The position numbers and the translations under genes are program-made. Source: Bretschneidera sinensis (lineage: Eukaryota > Streptophyta > Magnoliopsida > Brassicales > Akaniaceae). From it: a DNA stretch of 64,000 nt. Below are positions 1-10,463 of the stretch, in pieces. Positions within the stretch are counted from its first letter, which is position 1. The number at the start of each line of letters is the position of its first letter. The stretch lies in contig CM043700.1 in the NCBI GenBank assembly GCA_023935145.1, positions 31,977,501-32,041,500 of the forward strand, given 5' to 3'. Below the pieces are notes generated by a model, which ran no database searches, had not been told where the DNA came from, and saw nothing but the letters and a program-made list of their open reading frames with translations.

Positions 1-657
1 ATACCCCCGACTCCCTAGTCTCGGGTGGATGGTCCAACTCACTATGAGATTGAACAATTTCGAGTCTAGTGACATATCACTACATGTGTGAAATGTAGTG
101 GGTCTGTACACATAGTTAGGGTCACCCCTAACTATCTGAAAAGCCTCATCAACTTCAAAATTGTCTGGTCATCCATCCAGACTCCATTGGATCCCGCCCA
201 CAAGGATCCTCAAAATGCTCATTAAGAGGTCAGTGTTGACCTCAAACTCCACACCCATAACACTAGTTCTGAATCTCAGAGCCAGTAGACTGGGTTTCAC
301 CAAGTTCGCATAGAACTGGTAAATCAGTCATGGGTAGTATTTCTCATGCACCTTGACTAGTGGGGTCAGGTGTATTGCCTTGAAGACAGGTAAAATATCG
401 AAATTACCATGAAGAATAGAGTCGAAGTCGATAACTCTACCCGTCATGATTTTCTTGTTGCGAATGACTGAATTATACATGGTTTTCGCTGCAGGACTGA
501 AAAACAGAGACTCATCAAGCTCTGTTCTGGGCTTATTGCTTGATGAGCCCACCATGCCCTTCCCCTGTGACTCCGGAGCCTTGAATTTGGTAGACCTTGG
601 CCTTGTAGGAGCATGGGGTCCCCCAACGGTGGTCTTTATCTGGATTCTTTCTGACAT
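1..657 (-). pseudogene. TE-associated ORF ('putative plant transposon protein' type), broken, runs off window
   Basis: The minus strand reads from an ATG at 657 (MSERIQIKTTVGG...) for 109 codons to a TGA at 328. The same frame then continues with good coding character (LIYQFYANLVKPSLLALRF) to a second TGA near 146 and on to the window edge (SWTIHPRLGSRGY). The pattern matches the uncharacterised plant transposon-associated protein family whose members carry FYANL and IHPRL-like motifs; that match is from memory. Both in-frame stops are TGA where CGA (Arg) would fit, as expected from CpG deamination. A TATA-like tataaag lies at 874-880 on the minus strand, upstream of the ATG. The full element is not visible. 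Confidence 0.55.
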
Positions 658-884
658 TTTGGAAGAAATGGAGTTTTTGGATAAAAGTGGTTTTTGGTAT
701 AAATGGGAGATTTCAACCGTAGAAAGTTGAAAATAAGGTTTTGGATGAGTAGATCGTTGTGTTTAGGTGTTGTTTTGGTGGTTTTTGGATCAAAATGGCA
801 AGATTTTGTAGAAAGAGAAAGCTAGGGTTTTTGAAAATGGCGTAAAAATCTGGAAAAAATGAAGAGCCTCTTTATAGAATCGCG

Positions 885-1174
885 ATACCAGTCGACTGGG
901 GTAAGGATACCAGTAGACTGGGTCCATTTGCAAAGATGAATATTTTGGATACCAGTCAACTGGGTTAGGGTACCAGTCGATTGGAAGAATAGGCAAAGAG
1001 ATGCTAGTGGACTGGGTAGTTCTTACCAGTCGACTGGGGTGATAACTGAATTTCAAAATTTTTTGCTCCAAACAAGGTCTAGTTGAACTAGTCGACTAGT
1101 AATGACTTACTAATCGACTGGGAAATTAGGTAGTTACTTTCCAGTCGACTGGGATAGACTTACAAGTCGACTAG
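885..1174. repeat. Array of about ten degenerate 12-bp palindromes (core CCAGTCGACTGG)
   Basis: About ten copies of the self-complementary motif CCAGTCGACTGG occur at irregular spacing of roughly 20-40 bp. Variants include CCAGTAGACTGG, CCAGTCAACTGG, CCAGTCGATTGG and ACTAGTCGACTAGT. The array lies between the 3' end of the SIRE-type pol (stop at 1316) and the TATA-like box and ORF at 657. A second array of about ten copies lies at 6526-6793 inside the element's other terminal region, so it probably belongs to LTR promoter-proximal sequence. Confidence 0.8.
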
Positions 1175-1315
1175 ACTCTTTGAGAAACTTTTTCAGTTTT
1201 GAGTCTTAGCACGAAATTTATTTATCTATGCCATCTTGTGTGAGAGAAATATTAAACAAGGATTAATACTCATTCACTAGATGTCAAATATGCATAATGA
1301 TGAATGATGAAGCAA

Positions 1316-2082
1316 TTAGACATTCAGCTTATCATAGTCCAATAATCCCATTAATAGTCTAATTTTACAGAAGCTAGCTTTACTCAGAGGTTTTGTAAGA
1401 ATGTCAGCTATTTGATCTTCTGATGGTATGAATTCTAGTCTTATATCACATTTTTTAGCATGGTCTCTTAAGAAATGATGTCTAATTTCTATGTGTTTAG
1501 TTTAGTTCTAGAGTGTTGAATAGGGTTCTTAGTTAGGTTGAGAGCACTAGTATTATCACAATGAATTGGGATACTTTTAAAGATCATGTCATAGTCTTCT
1601 AGTTGTTGTTTCATCCATAATACTTAAGTGCAACAACTTCCAGCTGCTACATATTCCACCTCGGCGATTGATAGTGCAACTGAGTTTTGTTTCTTGGAAA
1701 ACCAAGAGGTTAACATTGCACCTAAGAATTGGCATGTTCCACTTGAGCTTTTTCTATCTAACCTACATCCAGAAAAATCAGCATCTGAATATCCTACAAG
1801 CTCAAAAGATGAATCTCTATAGTACCATAATCCTATGGTTTGAGTTCCTTTTAGATATCTAAGGATTCTTTTTACTGTAACTACATGTGATTCCTTAGGA
1901 TTAGCTTGAAATCTAGCACGCATGCATACACTGAACATTATATCAGGTCTACTTGCAGACAAATAAAGCAAAGCTCCTATCATGCTTCTATAATATTTAG
2001 TATCTACACATTTACCTCCTTCATCAAGATCAAGCTTTGTCGAGGTACTCATAGGTGTTCCAAGTGGCTTTGAGCTTTCCAT
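1316..2082 (-). pseudogene. Copia RNase H domain (SIRE-type element)
   Basis: Residues typical of copia RNase H are readable: YRSMIGALLYLSASRPDI, RILRYLKGT, GYSDADFSG and SSSGTCQFLG. These are followed by an IAEVEYVAAGSCC box, then a stop at 1624. The frame resumes downstream with FIPSEDQIADILTKPLSKA and ends at a natural-looking stop at 1316-1318. It therefore covers the whole domain, interrupted once or more between about 1320 and 1624. It lies directly behind the RT part of the same element. Confidence 0.8.
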
Positions 2083-2136
2083 CCTGAACCTCTTTAGTAG
2101 GTCCTTAGTGTACTTTGATTGATTGATGAAGATGCC

Positions 2137-2952
2137 TCATTTTAGTTGTTTTATATGAAGTCCAAGGAAGTAGGTAAGCTCTCCCATCATGCTCATTTCA
2201 AATTCACTTTGCATGCACTTGGCAAACTTTTGACACACAGGTTCATTAGTAGCACCAAATATAATATCATCAACATAGATTTGGACTAGCAAAGTGTCAT
2301 TTTTGTGAGTTTTTTTTAAGAGAGTTGTGTCTATCTTACCTCTTACAAAGTTATTGTGAGTCAAAAATTTACTTAGTCTTTTATACCATGCCCTTGGAGA
2401 TTGCTTTAACCCATATAGAGCCTTAGAAAGCTTGTAGACATGATTTGGAAGACTAGGATTTTCAAATCCAAGAGGTTGCTCAACATAAACCTCTTCATCT
2501 ATAAATCCATTTAAGAAGGCACTCTTTACATCCATTTGAAATAATTTAAACTTATTAAAACATGCAAAGGCCAACAACATTTGAATAGCTTCTAATCTAG
2601 CTACAGGAGCATAGGTCTCATCAAAGTCTATTCCTTCTTCTTGATTATATCCCTTAGCAACTAGTCTAGCCTTGTTTCTAGTTACTATTCCATTTTCATC
2701 CATCTTATTTCTAAATACTCATTTAGTTCCAATTATTGTATGATTCTTAGATCTAAGAACTAGATTCCATACATTGTTCCTTTCAAATTGATTTATTTCT
2801 TCTTGCATTGCAATTATCCAATCATTATCCTTTTCGGCTTCATTAAATGTCTTAGGTTCTATTTGAGACAAACAGGCTACATAATTGCAAATATTTCTAA
2901 TAAATGAATGAGTTCTTACCTCTTGTGAAGGATCACCAATCACTTGAATCAA
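2137..2952 (-). pseudogene. Copia reverse transcriptase (SIRE-type element)
   Basis: Two stop-separated pieces (2952-2719 and 2703-2137) make up the RT. The first carries EAEKDNDWIIAMQEEINQF. The second carries [39 protein letters not shown] and the catalytic [11 protein letters not shown]. All core RT motifs are present, but stop codons separate the pieces from each other and from integrase and RNase H, so no continuous polyprotein could be made. Confidence 0.85.
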
Positions 2953-4156
2953 TCGGGTGATAATTTACATACCTCCAACCTTTGGGAAGACTATCCTCTT
3001 GTCGACTTGTAGATGGTTGGTCTACTTTGAGAGTTTCCATCTCTCTATTTGTTTGAGGTGGACTCTCCTTTGGGTCAACAATGGGAGTAGGAGTTTCTGT
3101 TCTTGGAATAAAATCTGCATCATCATTAAAAGAAACTTCTCTACTACTAATTGAGTTAGTTTCATCAAGAGTTACATGTACAAATTCTTCTACCACTAGA
3201 GTTCTCTTGTTGAAAACTCTATAAGCCTTACTAGAGGTTGAGTATCCTAAAAATATTCCTTCGTCGGTCTTAGAATCAAATTTACCCAAGTTAGTTTTAT
3301 TGTTATTTAGTTTGAAGCATTTACAACCAAAGGTACGAAAATAAGAGATATTAGGCTTTCTACCTTTTCATAATTCATATGGAGTTTTATCAAGCATAGG
3401 TCTAATTAAAATTCTATTTGAGATATAGCAAGAGGTGTTTACTGTTGCAGCCCAAAAGTATTTTGGTAAATTATTTTCACAAAGCATTGTTTTTTAAAAT
3501 TCTTCTAGAACTCTATTTTTCTTCTTAACAACTCCATTTTGTTGAGGAGTTCTAGAGGCTGAAAAGTTGTGATCAATTCCATTTTCATCACAAAATTTTG
3601 AAAAACTTTAGTTTTCAAATTCTTTTCCATGATCACTTCTAATGCTTGAAATACAAATTCCTTTTTCATTTTGAACCTTTTTGCAAAAGTTTTCAAATCC
3701 TTTGAAAGCTTCATCCTTGTAAGCAATAAAAATAACAAAGGTATATCTTGAATAGTCATCAACAATAACAAGAGTATATTGATGGCCACCTAGACTAATG
3801 GTACTTATTGGACCAAATAAGTCCATATGCAAAAGTTCTAAAGGTCTAGTAGTTGAGACTATATTCTTTGATTTAAAAAAAATCCTAGTTTGTTTTCCCA
3901 TTTGACATGCATCATATACTTTATCTTTTTCAAAATTGATTTTGGGAAGTCCAATGACTAAATCTTTTATTGAAATGATTTTCAGTAAGTTCATGTTCAC
4001 ATGACCAAGCCTTCTATGATTTTCATTTTCGGAATGCAAAGATTTCAAGTCAACTATATAGACATTTTCATGTCTAGGGCCAACAAATTTAATCTTGTTA
4101 CTCTTGATGTCTATAACTAGACAACGAGAGGTTTTAAATGTAACTTTGTTTGTCAC
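2933..4156 (-). pseudogene. Copia GAG-pre-integrase and integrase (SIRE-type element)
   Basis: The 5' part (4156-3608) shows the pre-integrase histidines (HRRLGHVN), the Cys pair region, LLHMDLFGPIST with the first catalytic Asp, IVDDYSRYTFVIF and IRSDHGKEFEN with the second Asp. Reading then shifts frame and stops. The C-terminal part (3289-2933) holds FDSKTDEGIFLGYSTSSKAYRVFN, the usual copia integrase tail. At least two frame disruptions lie between about 3290 and 3620. The function is lost. Confidence 0.8.
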
Positions 4157-4402
4157 AAAGTTGACTAATACTTAGTAAATTTGGCTTAAGGCCTTGTACT
4201 AGCAATACATTATCTATGGTTGAGAAATCATTACCAACTTTTCCATGCCTAATGATCTTTATTTTGTGTTGTCTCCAATGGTGACAAGTCCACCATCTCT
4301 TAGAGTTAGCTCCTTGAATACACTTTTATCACCGGTCATGTGTTTTGAGCATCTACTATCAAGGTACCAACAGTTACCCTTTTCCTTGGTGTGGAGACAT
4401 AT

Positions 4403-4896
4403 CTACATCACACAAGGATACACAATGGATACCCAAAATTTCTTGGGTCCTTTGGGGTTAGTTCTTGAAAATACAGTTCCTTTTAGGACCCATACTTTCT
4501 TAATAGTGTATGATGATCTATAGACATATTGATGATGCACAATCCTAGGATTATAGTTATTGAAATTTCTAGGATTTCTTAGTTGTGCATACCTATAATG
4601 CTTAGGATATAAGTTCTTAGGATACATGTTTCTATTATAAGGAATATGAATATACATGTCATTTCCAGAAAATGTATGATGAGGATTCCTAGGATACATG
4701 CTTGCATTATCATGAGTATGCATATTATTTCTAGAATAATTATGATAGTAATTACTAGGATATGCTTGTGCAGTGTGCAAGTCTTGGGTATACAAGTTGT
4801 TCCTAGGATGCACATGATGATTATTCCTAACATGTGCATAAGCATTCCTTGAATGAGCACACATGTAAGCATGAGTACTTCTTGCATCCATAGCAC
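4403..4896 (-). pseudogene. His/Asn/Tyr-rich linker between gag and pol (SIRE-type element)
   Basis: A 162-codon reading frame starts at 4891 and is dominated by short imperfect repeats of the type YPRNN, HxHDN and RNMYPKN. It ends in KKVWVLKGTVFSRTNPKGPKKFWV, a motif typical of the gag-protease junction in SIRE-like elements. No zinc knuckle is intact here. The repeats look like expansion of a short unit at the DNA level (recurring 'ctaggatacatg' and 'tatgat' runs). Confidence 0.6.
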
Positions 4897-4913
4897 AAAA
4901 GTGGTTCCCTTTT

Positions 4914-5781
4914 TTAAATGGGATCCTTGGTGTATGGTTTCTTGCTTTTCTTCAAGAATCTATGAAACCGTTTGGTGATTAAGGGCATTTCACCGTCTTC
5001 TTCGCTGTTCTCCTCCTCTTCTTCCGATTCTTCTTCTTTGTTGCTTGTAGAGGCTTTGAGAGCAATTACATTTTTCTTCTTCTCATCATCATTGACAGTG
5101 GGATTCATTTCTTCCATTTCATATGTCAACAATGACCCAAGGAGTGTCTCAACATCAAGTTTATCAAGATCTTTGGCTTCCTGAATAACTATCTTCTTTG
5201 CTTTCCATGTGGATGGCAAAGACATTAAGATTTTTCTTGTCAATTCAAATTCCTTAATGTTCCTACCAAGAAGCTTCAAACCATTAACAATAGTTGTGAA
5301 ACGCGAGTGCATTTGAGAAATTGTTTCATTATGAGACATTCTAAAAGATTCATATTCAGATACTAGCATATAGATTTTTGATTTTTTAACCTCACTAGTT
5401 CCTTTATATGTCACTTGCAATTTATCCCATATTTCCTTAGCTGAAACACATGCAGAGATTTTATTGTATTCAGATATATCTAAAGCATAATGTAAAATAC
5501 TTGTTGCTAAGTAAAATACTTGTTGCTCTACTATTGAAGGACATCATTCTACAATCCTCCTCATTATACTCAGTTTTGAGTTTAGGCATTGTATGAATGG
5601 TATCTCCAATAGTGATTTCCTTTGATGGAATTCTAGGTCCCTCTTCAATGACTCTCCACAGATTATAATCTTGTCCTTTAACAAAGATTTTCATCTTATT
5701 TTTCCAATAGTTATAGTTGGAGCCATTGAACAAGGGAAGCATAGTATATAAGTGTCCCTCAGAATAGCTATTTGCTGTCAT
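4914..5781 (-). pseudogene. Copia gag (SIRE-type element)
   Basis: The reading frame begins at an ATG at 5781 (MTANSYSEGHLY...) and shows the UBN2-type gag signature LPLFNGSNYNYWKNKMKIFV and LWRVIEEGP. It breaks near 5470-5510, where a short duplication of 'acttgttgct(aagtaaaatacttgttgct)' is visible, and continues from 5420 with YESFRMSHNETISQMHSRF, LLGRNIKEFELTRKILMSLP and an acidic EEESEEEEENSEED stretch. This is a whole capsid-type gag with one clear disruption. Confidence 0.8.
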
Positions 5782-5821
5782 CGGATCAACTCAAGGATAT
5801 TAAGCCTAAAATTAAGAACGA

Positions 5822-5835
5822 GGCTCTGATGCCAA
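5822..5835 (-). other. Primer-binding site of SIRE-type element
   Basis: The minus strand reads TTGGCATCAGAGCC immediately inside the LTR edge at 5837. It resembles the common plant copia primer site (TGGTATCAGAGC, complementary to initiator tRNA-Met) with one change. It fixes the LTR boundary and the element's direction. Confidence 0.75.
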
Positions 5836-6122
5836 TTGTGGACTGAGATTTCAACCCAAGAGGGGGGTGAATTGAGTTTCAAAAACTTTTTACGGATTTA
5901 ACACAAGTTTATAAAATAGATAACACAACAAGCATATAAACAAGTAATGTGTGCTGTAAATAAAGAGTTTAAGGAATAGAGGATGCAAACTCAGTTTATA
6001 GTGGTTCGGCAATATCGGAATAGTTCCGACCCTACGTCCACTCTCTTCAAGGAACCTCCTTGAAGTAATCCACTAAGAAACTTAGTCGTGCAACTTCACA
6101 GGTGTTGGACAAACCTTACAAT

Positions 6123-6227
6123 CCCTTCCTCTTGGAAGCAAACCCCTTCCTCTCGGAAGCAAACCCCTTCCTCTCGGAAGCAAACTCCTTACTCTCGGAA
6201 GCAAATCCCTTCCTTTCGGAAGCAAAT
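6123..6227. repeat. 21-bp minisatellite, five copies, inside LTR
   Basis: Five tandem units of cccttcctctcggaagcaaac run head to tail with a few substitutions. Read on the minus strand they give a repeated seven-residue FASERKG, which is incidental. The repeat lies in the R/U5 side of the LTR. Confidence 0.9.
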
Positions 6228-6525
6228 CCCTTTACAATAAATACTGTAAAGAAAACAAAATAGAGACAACAATAGAAGCTTATACAACTTAATAACATCG
6301 CTCTTTCTAGGTAAATCTTGAAGAATGGCTCAACAATCTATCTTTCAAAGCTTTTTGAGTATCAATGAGTGAAAACTTGTTTGAATGTGTAATACTCTTT
6401 TTTGAAATGCTCAGTTTTGTGAGTTTAAATAGCATTGATGAAATATTTCCATTCTGAATTAATTTGGTACGCTTTTGTACATCAAATGTACAGGTCTGGC
6501 ACTATAACGGTCATATTTTTCGAAT

Positions 6526-6793
6526 TACCAATCGACTGGGTCTTAGTACCAATCGACTGGGTCCTCTTTAAAATTCACATTTTTAAGGCTATTGAAGATA
6601 CCAATCGACTGGGTATGACTTACCAGTCGACTGGGAACCTTCTGCCCAGATTACCAATCGACTGGGTAGTTCTTACCAGTCGACTAGGAAGTCTCTAACC
6701 AAAACACCAGTCGACTGGTATGAAGCATCCAGTCGACTGGGAACATACTGACCTTTATACCAGAAGACTGGTATAAGTACCCAGTCGACTGGA
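6526..6793. repeat. Second array of ten 12-bp palindromes (CCAGTCGACTGG)
   Basis: Ten copies occur of CCAGTCGACTGG or CCAATCGACTGG and near variants, spaced irregularly. It shares with the 885-1174 array an extended match around 'agtcgactggtaagaactacccagtc' (minus strand). The position within the LTR, upstream of the TATA-like box on the minus strand, suggests U3 enhancer-like repeats. Confidence 0.85.
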
Positions 6794-7040
6794 TTACTTT
6801 AACAACCCAATTTTCATGTGTTGAATAGATTTTAACTTGAAAAACATTTGTTTAAAAGGTTATGTTAAAATGGTTTTTCAAAACGAGCCATTGGACAAGC
6901 TAATTACCTGAACAAGTGAGACTTACAACTTGATTTAGTACCATAGACCTATTCTAGTTCTTCTGTCTTCACTTGATGTTTGATTCGGGTTGAGTTCTTG
7001 CACCTTGATCCTTGGTTGAATGCTCTTATTGCTTAATACA

Positions 7041-8785
7041 CTTAGATAGCATCGTTAGTATAATAAGAGTTGTGTTTTGTCATCATTAAAATACAGGTGA
7101 GGATCAACAGTCTCATTTCTGTGTACCTTCCATAATATTCTCCACCTCTGTCTAACCTTACAATTTTGATATGTTTTCCTAATTGTTTCTCTACCTCTGT
7201 CTTAAAGGTTTTGAAAGCCTCAAGGGCCTCATATTTATGAAACAAGAGATAGGGATACATATTTCTTGTATGGTCATCAATAAATGAGATAAAATATCTC
7301 TGACCATTTAGGTAAGGTGGAGTAAATGGCCCACAAATATCTGTGTGTATGATCTCTAGAACTTCAGAACTCCTCTTTGTACCTTTATTGATCTTGTTGG
7401 TTTGTTTACCTTGATGCAATCCATACAAGTACCAAAGTCAGATAAATCAATTCCATAATTCACTAACCTTTTAATTCTTTCCATGGAGATATGTTCCAAT
7501 CTCTTATGCCACAAAATAAATAAGTTTTCATCAATAATACAACGCTTAGTGCCAATATTATCATGCAGAGTAAAAAGGGTTTGTTCAAAGGAGGAATTCA
7601 AATTTAATTTAAAAAAAACCATCTACCAAGGTCCCAGAACCAACAATAGAAGGGTTTTTAGACAACTAAAAGTCTAAACCAACAAAGTTAAAACCATAAC
7701 CAAAAGGTACTAGTTTGGAAATATAAATTAAGTTCCTAGAAAGTGAAGGGATATAAACACTGTTTTTAAAATCTAAAACAAAGTTAGTCTCCAAGATTAA
7801 TCTAAAGGTTACAATGGCTTCAACATGTGAATGCATCCCATTTCCTAAATAGATGCCTTGTTCACTGCCTATTGCCTGAGGTTAAGAAAACCCTGCATGG
7901 TATTGGCAATGTGAATTATAGTACCCGAATCAATCCACCAAGTATTATGATGAATAGTAGCAAAATTAGATTCATAACACATAAAAGAAAAAAGATTACC
8001 TTTTTTCTCGAGCCATTTCTTATATTTAGGGCAATGCTTCTTCGTATATCCCTTTTTTTCTTACAAAAGAAGCATTTTCCTTCACCATCTTGCTTGAATG
8101 GTCGTTTTCCTTCTTTTTTCACTCTGGGAACATATTTACCCTTCTTGTAATGTCCCCCCTTTCCATGAGTCACCAAATGATCACTTTCTAGGTTCTCATG
8201 CTTCAATCTCTCTTCCTCTTGAACACACATAGTCAGAAGTTCATTAACTGGCCATTTATCCTTATATGTGTTATAAGAGATTTAAAAAGGTCCATACTCT
8301 ATAGGAAGAAAGTCAAGAATAAAATAGATAAGAAATGACTCTGAAATGTCAATCCCTAAGGACTTGAGTAGAGTAACAATATCCCTTATTTCCATAATGT
8401 GCTCGCGCATACCTTTAGAATTTTCGTGTCTTTTGCCTAAGAGTTTTCTCATTAAGATGCTAGCCAAAGCCTTATCAGACTTGGCAAATTGATCTTCAAT
8501 TGACTTCAAGAAGCCTTTGACTTTATCATAGTTAGGAATAGAACCCCTTATGCTTTTGCTGATGTGAGACTTAATAAGCATCAAACTTAAATGGTTTGAC
8601 CTCTCCCACCTCTTATATGCATTCTTTTCTTCAGTTATGCTTAATTTCATGAGAATGGGTGGTTTGTCCACACAAAGTGCTAAGTCTAAGTCCATACATC
8701 CTAATATTAAGAGAATTTTGTCTTTACAATCCGAAAAATTATCACCACTCAACAAGGGAATGTGTGATGATTCACTATTTATAAA
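7041..8785 (-). pseudogene. Second Ty1-copia element: gag and integrase fragment
   Basis: A different copia copy lies on the minus strand. Gag is at about 8785-8282 (HIPLLSGDNFSDCKDKILLI, LGCMDLDLALCVDKPPI, ESFLIYFILDFLP). A damaged zinc knuckle follows at 8230-7916 (KCFFCKKKRDI, with later Cys/His lost). Pre-integrase is at 7622-7356 (LWHKRLEHISMERIKRL) and the integrase start at 7428-7042 (HTDICGPFTPP, ISFIDDHTRNMYPYL, RLDRGGEYYG). RT and RNase H are absent; the copy ends where the SIRE LTR begins. Several frameshifts are present. Confidence 0.8.
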
Positions 8786-9971
8786 GGAAGTAGCTATAAC
8801 TGCTACTTTACATAAATTTTATAAAACTTGACGTCATTGTAAAATCCAAAAATCACACATCGATATATTTTAAAATGTTGTGGCTAATTTTAAAACACAT
8901 TGATGTTCAATTATCTTAAAATAGCATCACTATTCAATTAACAAATCCTCATGTTAATGAAATCATAAACCATGTCCAAAACAAATTTTAATCACAATAT
9001 TCATACGTAATAAACCTAATTATTCATGATAATTTGTAAATAAATTATGAGAGCATATATTTTGTCACCTCCCTTTTTATATATAAAACATAATTTATTT
9101 TATAATAATAATAATAAAAATTAAGCCTCCCAAAGAAAAGGAAAAATAAAGCTATAAAAAATGAACTTTCAAAATAAAACTAATGAACTTAAATTTATTT
9201 TCAAAAGTATCAAGAAAACATTTATTTCAATATCAGTTATTAAGGTATCACTAACAATGGTTTTTTTTCAAGTAGTTTATAATTTACTAATTTGTAAAAT
9301 ACGCTTATTGAAACCACAAAATGTGTTTGCAAATCCTTTTACAATTACCAGTTTGTAAATCGGTTATAAAACAAAAATTTAGGCCTGAGATATTTTATGG
9401 GCTAGCTTTCCTTTTAAAGGTCCTTCTAGATGAAACCAAAATAGACACCCATGTCCCAAAAAAAAAAAGAGAAAATCATCTCTAACCAAAAAAAATAGTT
9501 TGCCAAAATTTTCATTTATTTATTTATTTACTATTTGAACGGTGACAAAAGAAAATCTCACAATTATTTATAAACGTATCATGACATACTGAAGTTAATG
9601 GATCAAGTTTAATTAATCAATTAAATATACAATAATTAACATGAAAGACAATTTAATGATAACCAAAGTGTTGAAGTTTTCATGGCCTCTACATCGAATG
9701 TCGTAAAACTTTGGCATAAAATAATAATTAATTACAACCCAAGAAATTAATCAACCTATTACATAAATTTCTAGATGAACAAAAAACGATTACGACAAAA
9801 TTGGAGGCCATAAAAACTTCAAGAATTTTTTTAATCAATTAAAAATTATTAATGCATAATTATAAAAATAAAACAAAACTTGATCCATTAATTGTACACA
9901 TAATCACCATAAATATAGAAAATTTATGGAGATAAAGAACAACAATGCTAGCCGATATGATCAAGAGGCTG
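8786..9971 (-). other. AT-rich leader of second copia element
   Basis: This stretch lies between the gag start and the primer-binding site at 9972. It has no coding capacity. It is very AT-rich, with (taa)n and poly-A/T runs, and contains the 300-bp imperfect inverted repeat described separately. It is read as an untranslated leader because of its position; parts may be later insertions. Confidence 0.4.
9595..9891. repeat. Imperfect inverted repeat, about 300 bp (MITE-like or leader hairpin)
   Basis: Outer arms: ttaatggatcaagttt at 9595 pairs with aacttgatccattaa ending at 9891. Inner arms: ttgaagttttcatggcctc (9671-9689) pairs with gaggccataaaaacttcaag (9804-9823). The arms are interrupted by AT-rich mismatched stretches, with a loop of about 115 bp. 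There is no coding content. It could be an old MITE or a structured retroelement leader. Confidence 0.6.
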
Positions 9972-9983
9972 GCTCTGATACCA
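9972..9983 (-). other. Primer-binding site (TGGTATCAGAGC)
   Basis: The minus strand shows the exact plant copia primer site complementary to initiator tRNA-Met, two bases from the LTR edge at 9986. It points to an element extending to lower coordinates, matching the copia gag and integrase fragment at 7041-8785. Confidence 0.85.
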
Positions 9984-9985
9984 AA

Positions 9986-10463
9986 TGTTAACTTTATTGC
10001 GGAAGAAACAAAATAAATAAATTACTAACCTCCGACTATGATCGATCAAGTATGTTGTTCTCTATCGAAATCCATGATAGCACCACGAATTCATATCAGT
10101 TAACTCACTCAAATTTTTATGAACAATTTGAGTGTCTGACAAAGCCTTCTAACCTATGCAAATCTCTGGAGATGAGATTTGATGCAAATCACAGACATCG
10201 TATATTTTGCTAGACTAGGGACCCTTGTTAGTTTAAAATTATTTTTATATGAAGGGAGTTATAACTTCCCACCACTACTAGGTAGTTTAATTTTAATAAA
10301 CTACCCATAACCTACATGCCCAATTACATACATTAGTGGGTAGTTAATTCTTTACATGTCACCCAAATAAAACATATATGGGCCACGTTATTTTACAACT
10401 GATACATATGAAACTAGAAAATTAATATTGCAATAAGAATAGGAAATACCATATACATTAACA
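9986..10463 (-). repeat. Copia LTR flanked by a primer site and a polypurine tract
   Basis: On the plus strand the block begins tgttaac after the primer site and ends ...cattaaca, giving TG..CA limits. Beyond it the minus strand reads ttgagtttgatgggagc (10480-10464), a polypurine-type tract as found just before a 3' LTR. One LTR is thus served by a primer site on one side and a polypurine tract on the other, as if two element copies share it. The 478-bp length fits copia LTRs. No second copy is present for a direct comparison. Confidence 0.5.

Larger units (their letters stand above)
1316..7040 (-). mobile_element. SIRE/Maximus-type Ty1-copia retrotransposon, decayed
   Basis: On the minus strand the order is LTR (7040 to 5837), primer-binding site (5835-5822), gag (5781-4914), a linker rich in His/Asn/Tyr, integrase (about 4156-2933), reverse transcriptase (2952-2137) and RNase H (2082-1316). 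Integrase before RT defines Ty1/copia. The RT box [11 protein letters not shown] and the long LTR fit the SIRE lineage, which is an assignment from memory. Stops and frameshifts break the polyprotein at many points, so the copy is dead. No clear matching LTR follows the RNase H; only a related palindrome array lies there, so the 3' end is truncated or rearranged. The right LTR limit is approximate. Confidence 0.8.
5837..7040 (-). repeat. 5' LTR of SIRE-type element
   Basis: The inner edge is set by the primer-binding site; on the plus strand the LTR starts tgtggactgag. The outer edge is placed at ...gcttaataca (7040), giving a TG..CA LTR of about 1.2 kb on the minus strand. It contains the palindrome array at 6526-6793, a TATA-like tatttaaa near 6424-6431 and the 21-bp minisatellite at 6123-6227. 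The outer boundary is inferred, since no second full LTR is present for comparison. Confidence 0.55.

Noticed and set aside
6526..6793. Palindromic repeats resembling a CRISPR array
   Set aside because: Spacing is irregular, the repeats are 12 bp and degenerate, they lie in a plant LTR, and there are no cas genes.
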